DNA from: Hydrogenobacter sp. T-8
Lineage (GTDB): Bacteria > Aquificota > Aquificia > Aquificales > Aquificaceae
DNA: 64,000 bases
Assembly (NCBI RefSeq): GCF_011006175.1
Contig: NZ_CP048795.1
Location: 124,001-188,000 of the forward strand
Direction of reading: 5' to 3'
The translations under genes were made by a program, and so were the position numbers. Below, piece by piece: positions 9,177 through 15,443 of this stretch (position 1 is its first letter; every line of letters starts with the position of its first letter). The notes below the pieces were generated by a model. It searched no databases, was not told the origin of the DNA, and worked only from the letters and a program-made list of their open reading frames with translations.

Positions 9177-10180
9177 CGCTCCGCCTGTGCCTTGAGGAAT
9201 ATAACACCCTCTGTTGCCACCTCTTCTCCCTCAGAGAGACCCTCCACCATGACCCTGTTTCCAGAGGAAAGGAGCACTCTTACCCTTCTTACCTCAAAGC
9301 CATCCTTTACCCTCACAAAGACCACCTCTTGACCCTTTACCCTCTGAACCGCAGAAACGGGAAGCCAAGCACCCCTCTGGGCTTTTCCCCTTAATACTAT
9401 CTGCGTCTTTAGCCCCTCCTTTAGACTGCTGTCCCTGTTTTCCACCACAAAACGCAGAACCTGTTTACCAGTGGCTGGGTCAAGCCTCGGAGAGACCCAC
9501 TCAAGCCTCGCAGGATAAAGCCTTCCCTCATACTCCAAAAAGCTGTTTCCCTCTAACCTAAAGCCTGGGTCCGCATAGGCATAAGCCCACAGCCTTGAAT
9601 AGTCTTGGACCTTAAAGAGCATACTCCCCAACCCCACAGAAGAACCAAGCACTGCCTTCTGCTCCACTATCACCCCAGACCTTGGACTCCTTATCAAAAG
9701 GTTGTCCCCTCTGACCTCTCCAAAAGAGTCCCTGCTTTGCAAAAGTGCTTTGTATTCGGAAAGTGCCCTTTCGTATTCCACCTTTGCGGAGAAGTATCTT
9801 GCGTAGGGTATGACCTCTTCCTTATAGAGGAGTTCCTCCCTTTTGAGAAGGTCTTCTGCGGTCTGAAGCCTTACCTTTGCCATACGAATTTGAGCGTTTA
9901 GCTCCGCTATCCTTGGAGAGTAGACCTCCGCCAGGGGCTGACCTTTCCTAACCTTGTCTCCTTCCTTTGCGTATAGCTTTTTTACTATACCCTCAATGGG
10001 TGCGTAAACCTCCACGCTCATGCTTGCGTCCGCCTTTAGCTGGGCTGGTATCCTAAGCTCTGGACTTTGGGTTTCTATCTTTACCCTCTGCGTTCTTATT
10101 CCCAGCCTTTCCATGCTTGCAGGTTCTACCCTTATAACCTGTGCAAACACCACAAAGGGTATCAATAACATCCACACCAT
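9173..10180 (-). CDS. RND efflux periplasmic adaptor (membrane fusion protein)
   Basis: A CusB/CzcB-like adaptor joining the RND pump to the TolC-like channel in the periplasm. It has 335 residues, with an N-terminal signal peptide (MVWMLLIPFVVFAQ). It shows the split lipoyl/barrel-sandwich halves: VYAPIEGIVKKLYAKEGDKV near residues 57-76 and LLIRSPRSGVIVEQKAVLGS near 155-175. Between them is a helical hairpin (about 88-145), then beta-barrel and membrane-proximal domains. It lacks the N-terminal Met-rich metal-binding segment of E. coli CusB. It overlaps the tolC-like gene by 19 bases and the pump gene by 4, so the three are coupled. Confidence 0.93.
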   Translation of the reverse strand: MVWMLLIPFVVFAQVIRVEPASMERLGIRTQRVKIETQSPELRIPAQLKADASMSVEVYAPIEGIVKKLYAKEGDKVRKGQPLAEVYSPRIAELNAQIRMAKVRLQTAEDLLKREELLYKEEVIPYARYFSAKVEYERALSEYKALLQSRDSFGEVRGDNLLIRSPRSGVIVEQKAVLGSSVGLGSMLFKVQDYSRLWAYAYADPGFRLEGNSFLEYEGRLYPARLEWVSPRLDPATGKQVLRFVVENRDSSLKEGLKTQIVLRGKAQRGAWLPVSAVQRVKGQEVVFVRVKDGFEVRRVRVLLSSGNRVMVEGLSEGEEVATEGVIFLKAQAER

Positions 10181-11346
10181 TTTGACCCTCCGTAGGCTAT
10201 GCCCTTTGCATACTCTGTATGTGCCTGCAGGAGAAGTTCTAACTTCCTCTTTAAGAGGTCGTAGTAGCTTTTCCTTGTCTGAGAGAGCTCAAGAAGGGTT
10301 ATGGTTCTTAGCTTGTAGCTTTTGAAGGCAAGCTCAAGCTCCTTTTGTGCCTGTGGTATTAGCTCCCTTTGTATTTTTTCTACCTGTCTTTTTATCTCCT
10401 CATACTGAGTTTTTGAAAAGTCAAGCTGGGCTAAAGCCTTTTGTTTTTGACTTTTTTCTTCCGCAAGCAGAAGCTCCCTTTGGGCACTGAGTTCTAAGAG
10501 CTCTCCCTGTCTTTTGTAAAAGATGGGAAGACCTACCGTAAGACCCACCCTAAAGCCATATTCCCTGTCCCCAACCTTCTCTCCAGTAAGGCTTAGTGAG
10601 TAGTTAGGCTTTGCCAAGAGCCTTTCCACCTCCACCTGCTTGGATATGCTCTCTTTTCCAAGACGATAGTATGCAAAAAGAGGCGTATCTTCAAGGTTCA
10701 TTTCCTTCCATTCAAGAAGTGTAAACTCTCCCTCTACCTTGTCTACGTCCTTACCCACCATAACCGAAAGCTCCTTAAGGACCCCTCTGTATCTTGCCTC
10801 TGTTATTCTCCTTTCACCCTCAAGGAGCTCAAGCTCCCTTTCTGCCCTCAAAAGCTCAAGCCTTGTGGTCTCACCAAGTTTAAAGCTCCTCTCCACAAAA
10901 TCCCTTATCTCCCTTTGAAGGTCAAGCTCCTCCTCCATAACCTTTAGAAGCTCTCTCAGGTAAAGGGCGTTGTAAAAGAGGGAGTATACCTCGCCTGCAA
11001 GCCTGTTTTTTTCCGTTTCTATACGATAGTCCAAGGCGGTGCTTTGAAACTTGTAAACTTCACCTGCAAGCCTCAAGATGCTTGGATACACAATAGGCTG
11101 AGAGTAGGTGAAGTTATAAAGTGGTGCCTTTGAAAAACTCTCCTTTGAAGTGCCAAAGTTCCCCACCTCCAAAGAAAGGCTGGGGTTCAAGCCTGAGCGG
11201 TAGCTTAGCCTTTTTCCCTCATAGACAAGCCTTTCTGCGGAAAGCCCCTTTATATAGGGACTGTTCTCTATGGTGGAGTTTATAGCCTCCTTCAAATCAA
11301 GGGCAAAGGAAAGGCTACAGAGCATTAAGACAAAGGCTAAAAGCAT
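10162..11346 (-). CDS. TolC/CusC-family outer-membrane efflux protein
   Basis: The outer-membrane channel of the metal efflux complex, 394 residues. A signal peptide (MLLAFVLMLCSLSFA) is followed by two long coiled-coil repeats typical of OEP/TolC domains. I chose the ATG at 11346, not a TTG at 11355. A TATAAT box (11355-11360 on this strand) sits 8 bases before the ATG, the same leaderless geometry seen at many other genes here, and it overlaps the TTG. A direct-repeat operator candidate lies just upstream. The gene can therefore be read from the long operon and also from its own promoter. Confidence 0.92.
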   Translation of the reverse strand: MLLAFVLMLCSLSFALDLKEAINSTIENSPYIKGLSAERLVYEGKRLSYRSGLNPSLSLEVGNFGTSKESFSKAPLYNFTYSQPIVYPSILRLAGEVYKFQSTALDYRIETEKNRLAGEVYSLFYNALYLRELLKVMEEELDLQREIRDFVERSFKLGETTRLELLRAERELELLEGERRITEARYRGVLKELSVMVGKDVDKVEGEFTLLEWKEMNLEDTPLFAYYRLGKESISKQVEVERLLAKPNYSLSLTGEKVGDREYGFRVGLTVGLPIFYKRQGELLELSAQRELLLAEEKSQKQKALAQLDFSKTQYEEIKRQVEKIQRELIPQAQKELELAFKSYKLRTITLLELSQTRKSYYDLLKRKLELLLQAHTEYAKGIAYGGSKWCGCY

Positions 11347-11354
11347 CAGCCTCA

Positions 11355-11388
11355 ATTATACCTCAGAAAAGATTAACAGAAGATTAAC
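11355..11388 (-). promoter_or_regulatory. candidate response-regulator operator and promoter for tolC-like gene
   Basis: Two GATTAAC repeats at 11371-11377 and 11382-11388 are 11 bases apart, start to start, one helical turn, as in OmpR/CusR-type operators. A TATAAT -10 (reverse strand, 11355-11360) follows at a 10-base gap, and the tolC ATG is 8 bases further on. No good -35 exists, as expected for an activated promoter. The same arrangement occurs at 13902-13934. The site overlaps the stop codon of the kinase gene. Regulation by the adjacent response regulator is inferred. Confidence 0.55.
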
Positions 11389-12571
11389 CGCCCTTGGGAA
11401 ACTCCACCCAGAAGGAAACCTTATACAGCTCACCCTCTACCTCTTGCTTTGCCCCTATTTTCCAACCCAAAACATCACAAAGCCTCTTTGCCACATAAAG
11501 CCCAACACCGCCCACCGGCTTTTCAAAGATACCCTCCACCAAGGGCTTAGAGGATAGGTTCTCTACCCTTAGCTTACCATCCTTTAAGAAAAGCCAAACC
11601 TCTCCCTCTCCGTGCCTTATGGCATTGTCCAAAAGCACGTCAAAAACCTCCATGGAAAGCTCTGGGTCGCATTCCACGAATACCTCTTCAAGCTCGCTCC
11701 TTAACCTCTCCGATGGATAGAGCCTCAAAAGCTCTTTTAGCAGGCTTTTTATATTGCAGGTCTGGAAAGATGGACTATAGGACTGGGCTTCCAGCTTGGT
11801 AAGTCTGAGGAAGGTTCTTGCACTCCTTTCTATATAGTGAAGCTCTTCCCTTATACTCCTTAGGTCTAAATCCTTATGTCTTCTTGAAAGCAGGTCTATC
11901 TTTAGGTATAGCCTGCCAAGAGGTGTCTTTAATGAGTGGCTAAGAGCCATGAGAAGGTCTCTGTAGTGTATGGATTGTCTTTTCAGGTCTTGCACCCTTT
12001 TTCTCAACTCTTCAACAAGAGGTCTTATCTCCGCATAGACGCTTACCTCTTTTCCCTCAAGGCTCTCTCTGACAGCTCTTTCAAGCCTCAGAAGGCTACT
12101 GCGAACAAAAAGCCAGTAAAAGACAAGTAGAAGAGAGATAAATAATATCCAGCCAGTAAAAAGCACATACCTGAGAAGTTCAAGGAACTCCACTCCCTGA
12201 CTTATGTCTATGCCATACTGCAGGTAAAAGCCCCTTGAGGTTTTCACAGTTATAAAGCGATAGGTTTGAGCTCCGAACTTAAAGTTATCCGTGTAGGGTA
12301 GTGTGTTTGGGTTAAAGGGTGGTATTAGGTCAAGCCTGCTTGCATCTACCACAAGCCCCTTTTGGTTTCTAAGCACGAAGAGTTCATGCTTGTTTATGTC
12401 TTCACCCTCCGCGTATAGCCTTTCAAACTCTGCCACGTCCTCTACAAGGTGGTTGTCTATTAGGATATAAAAGGCTTTTTCCACGCTCCAGTATGTGCCC
12501 AAAAAGAAAAGCCCGCTAACAAAGGAGACCACAAAAAGAAAAAGAAAAAAGCTCTTACGCAGAGACATCAC
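11384..12571 (-). CDS. sensor histidine kinase of metal-efflux two-component system
   Basis: A membrane sensor kinase of 395 residues, CusS/QseC-like in plan. TM1 is at about residues 7-28, a periplasmic sensor of about 110 residues follows, TM2 is near 138-160, then a short HAMP-like linker. The H-box HSLKTPLGRL has its His near residue 212. The N-box reads DVLLDNAIRHG and the G-box GGVGLYVAKRLCDVLG. The F-box region is weak, as in this short-catalytic-domain type. It overlaps the response regulator gene by 4 bases. The periplasmic part probably senses the exported metal or a periplasmic partner such as the two small proteins encoded upstream. Confidence 0.93.
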   Translation of the reverse strand: MMSLRKSFFLFLFVVSFVSGLFFLGTYWSVEKAFYILIDNHLVEDVAEFERLYAEGEDINKHELFVLRNQKGLVVDASRLDLIPPFNPNTLPYTDNFKFGAQTYRFITVKTSRGFYLQYGIDISQGVEFLELLRYVLFTGWILFISLLLVFYWLFVRSSLLRLERAVRESLEGKEVSVYAEIRPLVEELRKRVQDLKRQSIHYRDLLMALSHSLKTPLGRLYLKIDLLSRRHKDLDLRSIREELHYIERSARTFLRLTKLEAQSYSPSFQTCNIKSLLKELLRLYPSERLRSELEEVFVECDPELSMEVFDVLLDNAIRHGEGEVWLFLKDGKLRVENLSSKPLVEGIFEKPVGGVGLYVAKRLCDVLGWKIGAKQEVEGELYKVSFWVEFPKGG

Positions 12572-13218
12572 AAAATCCTGTAGCCAAGACCCCTCTGTGT
12601 CTTTATTATATCCCTGCCTATCTTTTTCCTTAGGCGATGTATGAGAACCTCTACCGTGTTGCTCTCCGCTTCGTAGCTCTTTAAAGCCTTTTCCAAAAGC
12701 TCTTCTCTTGATACGAACCTACCTCTGTTTCGCACGAGATATTCCAATATGAGATACTCACCAAGGGTTAGACTCACTTCCTCTTGCCCCACAAAGACCT
12801 TCTTCTGGCTTAGGTTTATTCTTACATCTCCTAAGTCTACCTCCGCACTTTCAAGCCCTGCGTATCTTCTAAGGACAGCTCCTATGCGTGCCAAAAGCTC
12901 CTCAAAATGAAAGGGTTTTGTAATGTAGTCATCCGCACCTGTTTGGAAAAAGTCCACTTTGTTTTTTATATCAGAAACCACAGTAAGGGCTATGACTGGC
13001 ACCTTTGAGCCTTCTGACCTTAGCCTCTTGAGAAACTCCCTTCCATCCATAGTGGGTAGAAAGTAGTCCAGCAAAATAAGGTCAAATTCTTCAGAGAGGG
13101 CGAGGTCAAGCCCTCGCTTTCCATCAAGGACAAGCCTCACCCTATAGCCTTCTTGTTCCAAGAGCTCCTTGAGTGCGGTAGCAAGGCTTGTGTCATCCTC
13201 CACAAGGAGCACTCTCAC
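12568..13218 (-). CDS. OmpR/CusR-family response regulator
   Basis: A DNA-binding response regulator of 216 residues. The receiver domain shows the acidic pair at residues 8-9, phospho-acceptor Asp51 (LLDYFLPTMDG), Thr79 and Lys101 (ITKPFHFEEL). A winged-helix Trans_Reg_C domain follows (about 125-216, with TVEVLIHRLRKKIG). The start is GTG at 13218, overlapping the stop of the small cysteine protein gene by 4 bases (GTGA), so expression is coupled to it. Proposed target sites are the GATTAAC repeat pairs at 11371-11388 and 13917-13934. Confidence 0.95.
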   Translation of the reverse strand: MRVLLVEDDTSLATALKELLEQEGYRVRLVLDGKRGLDLALSEEFDLILLDYFLPTMDGREFLKRLRSEGSKVPVIALTVVSDIKNKVDFFQTGADDYITKPFHFEELLARIGAVLRRYAGLESAEVDLGDVRINLSQKKVFVGQEEVSLTLGEYLILEYLVRNRGRFVSREELLEKALKSYEAESNTVEVLIHRLRKKIGRDIIKTQRGLGYRIL

Positions 13219-13517
13219 CTGCTAACACCCTCCATAAACCTCTGCCTAAGTTCAGACATCTCCCTTTTACCCTGCACCTTTACCTGAGCCTTGCATTCCT
13301 CAAAAGCCCAAAAGTCCTTTGCCTTTTGCAAGCATTCCCGTTCTCTCTGTATGTTTCTTTCCCTTATCTTAAGAGCTTCTTCCCTAAACTGCTTGCACCT
13401 GTCCCAGTTTTGCTGACACCAGAGCTTATGCTCCTTTTTGCCCATGTATGGTGGCTGTGCAAGGGCAAGGGTTGAAAAACCTGCCAAGGCTGTAAGGATA
13501 GCTAATGCTTTCCTCAT
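13215..13517 (-). CDS. small four-cysteine periplasmic protein in metal-efflux operon
   Basis: A 100-residue exported protein that I do not assign to a family. Residues 1-20 are a signal peptide (MRKALAILTALAGFSTLALA). The mature part is helical and highly charged. It carries four Cys in two pairs, C-x6-C (WCQQNWDRC) and C-x12-C, which could form a disulfide-linked helical hairpin or a soft-metal site. Its place between a PepSY gene and the regulator gene, with a 4-base GTGA overlap, suggests it senses or buffers the metal, in the way CpxP/Spy-like or CusF-like accessories do. That role is inference. Its leader is a near copy of that of the PepSY gene. Confidence 0.8.
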   Translation of the reverse strand: MRKALAILTALAGFSTLALAQPPYMGKKEHKLWCQQNWDRCKQFREEALKIRERNIQRERECLQKAKDFWAFEECKAQVKVQGKREMSELRQRFMEGVSR

Positions 13518-13530
13518 GTTAGCACCTCCT
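13489..13530 (-). repeat. duplicated leader, copy 1 (before four-cysteine gene)
   Basis: A 42-base block holding the ribosome site and the first codons of the signal peptide. It matches 13842-13883 at 39 of 42 positions. It shows that the starts of the two small periplasmic genes derive from one ancestor by duplication or gene conversion, although the mature proteins are unlike. Confidence 0.85.
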
Positions 13531-13531
13531 T

Positions 13532-13870
13532 TTAGTCTTCTATACCTTCACGCTCTTCTCCATGCTCGTCCTTGTCAAGGTCTACTCTTAGCACTTTACC
13601 AGTGCCAGCGTCCACCTTAACATCCGCCACAGTGCCATCAGGCTTGAGTATCTCCACGCCATAGACAAGGTAGCCATTTTCGTTTTCAAGACCTGCTTCC
13701 AAGACCTTGCCTTGAACCTGCTGGAGAGCTATACTGACCGCTCTGTCAAGCCCAATTTGGACCTTTTCCATATGCCTGTGCTCTGGCTCATTGCCTATGT
13801 AAATGCTTCCTGCGAGGGCAACTGCCCCCAGTGTGCCTAAAGCTGTGAGGATAGCTAATGTCTTCCTCAT
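13532..13870 (-). CDS. PepSY-domain periplasmic protein, first gene of metal-efflux operon
   Basis: A 112-residue exported protein. The signal peptide (MRKTLAILTALGTLGAVALA) is nearly the same as that of the next gene. The mature part has one PepSY domain: IGLDRAVSIALQQVQGKVLE, then GYLVYGVEIL and a final DAGTGKVLRVD, the typical strand ending in Asp. PepSY proteins are often found beside two-component systems and metal or heme systems in the periplasm, but their biochemical role is little known. A strong AGGAGGT ribosome site precedes the ATG. It is the operon's promoter-proximal gene, with a candidate regulator site 47-64 bases upstream of its start. Confidence 0.9.
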   Translation of the reverse strand: MRKTLAILTALGTLGAVALAGSIYIGNEPEHRHMEKVQIGLDRAVSIALQQVQGKVLEAGLENENGYLVYGVEILKPDGTVADVKVDAGTGKVLRVDLDKDEHGEEREGIED

Positions 13871-13883
13871 GTTAGCACCTCCT
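13842..13883 (-). repeat. duplicated leader, copy 2 (before PepSY gene)
   Basis: The second copy of the 42-base leader (ribosome site AGGAGGTGCTAAC, ATG and signal-peptide codons), 39/42 identical to 13489-13530 in the same orientation. Confidence 0.85.
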
Positions 13884-14267
13884 AAGGGTTTTGATAGTTA
13901 TAGAATAGTTTCCAAAGATTAACCATAAATTAACTACGGTATATATTCTCCACTTATGGTGCGAATGCTTTTGTATGTCCTAAAAAGAAAGCCAAGCCTC
14001 TACCTGCTTAATTCCTTGCCAAGTCAATACTTTGGGTTCTCTCCTCAGAAAAGAGGAGAAAAAGGCTCTATCTTCTTCTAAAGCCTGCGGTAAAGCTACA
14101 TGGAAGAATTCTTTTTGGCACTATGAGAAGAGTTTATGGCGTAGCCCTCTGGCTTCTTGCCTATGCATTAAGTTAACCCAAGTTGCAAGTTATTATAAAG
14201 TTAGATACCTCTCATAAACCTACTTCCCTAAATAAGCTGTATATAGTGCTTTTCTGTCAATTACAAC
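13884..14267. other. 384-base gene-free stretch
   Basis: It holds the operon promoter and operator at 13902-13934 and the left inverted repeat of the possible mobile element at 14179-14193. Between 13935 and 14167 I see no convincing gene or RNA. A 61-codon frame at 14032-14217 has no ribosome site and an unlikely composition. AAGTTA is iterated around 14171-14203. Confidence 0.6.
13902..13934 (-). promoter_or_regulatory. candidate operator and promoter of the metal-efflux operon
   Basis: On the reverse strand, the half-sites complementary to GATTAAC (13917-13923) and AATTAAC (13928-13934) have an 11-base period. They are followed after 9 bases by a -10-like TATTCT (13902-13907), then a leader with a strong ribosome site. 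The layout matches that in front of the tolC-like gene at 11355-11388. This is a likely site for the operon's own response regulator, by analogy with CusR/CopR-type operators. Confidence 0.5.
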
Positions 14268-15242
14268 TCAACTCAAAAGTCTCTCTTCCCTCAAAAGCTC
14301 CAAAACATCCCCAGAGTTTATTAACTTCTCTATCAAGGCATTTAAATATTCCCTGTCCCTTATGCCCTTCACCCTTACTTCTACACCTTCAGGAACTCGT
14401 CCGAGCTTGCCCCTTATAAGAGTCAACACTGTATCTTGCAATGCTCTTAAAAACCCTTCCTCATGCCCAATTTGTTTACCCTCCTCAAGACCAAGCCTAT
14501 ACAGAATATCCTTTCTCAACTTCCTCTTTGGCAGTTTTATATCCTCAGGTCTAACCACTATAGGCATGTGCCTAACCTCCTCAGACAGCCTTATCCTTAA
14601 CTTAGGTCTTAACTCTGTCAATGTCAATAGCTTCATGATGTAGTCTTTTCTTTGTTCCTCTTCCATGCCTTCCATCGTCTCCAAAAGCTTCTCTATCAAA
14701 TAGCCTTCATCCTCTACTTTGCACAAACATGCCATTATCCTATCTACAGGGTCTTGGCTCTCAAGTAGTATCTTGCAGTCTATCTGCCTTATGTCAAGTA
14801 TTTCATACTTAAAGACTAAGTTCTTAATCTTGAGAGAGGACTTCATCCTGAGCTTTTCATTTCCCACATACACCACAAGCTGTTTTATGTTGTGTGTTTG
14901 ATATTTTTCTGCTATGGCGGTATAGTAGCGTAGCATTCTCCAAGGCATGTTTGTATCGTTAAAGGATTGGAACTCCATATGCAGGATGCTTTCATCTTCA
15001 AGTCTTGCCAAGAAGTCCACTCTTAGCTCGGTGGATGGCAGGGATGTTGGCAATAGCTCTTTGATGGGGGCTGGAGAGAGGATTTTGCTAAGCCTATGAG
15101 GGACTTCCTCAAAGATGTCTTTGAGAGTTATATCTTTTGAAGACACAGAAAGATTATATCATCAAACAACTTTCTCCTCGTATCCCTTATGGTGGGCTCA
15201 AGGCTATTAATCACCCTATAACTTGCAACTTGCCTTAAGTTA
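14168..15242. mobile_element. candidate one-gene mobile element with terminal inverted repeats
   Basis: The 15-base sequence CAAGTTGCAAGTTAT at 14179-14193 recurs exactly, inverted, at 15218-15232, bracketing one gene for a PD-(D/E)XK nuclease of the transposase-like Rpn group. Directly outside lie 8-base direct repeats TTAAGTTA (14168-14175 and 15235-15242), possible target duplications. Caution: AAGTTA-type words are frequent at the left end, so the outer repeats could be chance. The ends are seen in the sequence; mobility is inferred. Confidence 0.45.
14268..15146 (-). CDS. Rpn/YhgA-like PD-(D/E)XK nuclease, putative transposase
   Basis: A 292-residue protein of the Rpn recombination-promoting nuclease / 'PD-(D/E)XK transposase' group. 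The nuclease core shows Asp44 (RVDFLARLED) and Glu58-x-Gln60 (HMEFQSF). Next come an aromatic segment (MLRYYTAIAEKY) and the LVVYVGN strand. The C-terminal half is helical, with an EEGKQIGHEEG-type segment common in this family. Relatives cut DNA and promote RecA-independent recombination. The start is GTG at 15146, just after an in-frame stop, so a short N-terminal loss cannot be excluded. No neighbour on its strand is close. It sits between inverted repeats. Confidence 0.82.
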   Translation of the reverse strand: MSSKDITLKDIFEEVPHRLSKILSPAPIKELLPTSLPSTELRVDFLARLEDESILHMEFQSFNDTNMPWRMLRYYTAIAEKYQTHNIKQLVVYVGNEKLRMKSSLKIKNLVFKYEILDIRQIDCKILLESQDPVDRIMACLCKVEDEGYLIEKLLETMEGMEEEQRKDYIMKLLTLTELRPKLRIRLSEEVRHMPIVVRPEDIKLPKRKLRKDILYRLGLEEGKQIGHEEGFLRALQDTVLTLIRGKLGRVPEGVEVRVKGIRDREYLNALIEKLINSGDVLELLREERLLS

Positions 15243-15443
15243 TCTTGTAAAGGTAGCTGTGGGGAAGGCAAGGGTAGGAAAGTAATCGCCCCTTTCAGTT
15301 TCAGACCATGCCTAAGAAATGGCTCATGGTGAAGGTTGAAATGAGAGGAATGAGGTTTTAGCTTGCTGAAATACATACATCAAAAACCATGTAGGGTTTT
15401 ATATTAAAATATTATCCCATTTACCCTTTTGAGAGGTGAAGAG

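Noticed and set aside
15147-15443. Possible 82-codon gene or upstream extension of the Rpn gene on the minus strand (15128-15376)
   Set aside because: It is in another frame from the nuclease, with no ribosome site at its start and a composition unlike a protein. An in-frame stop blocks extension of the nuclease gene.
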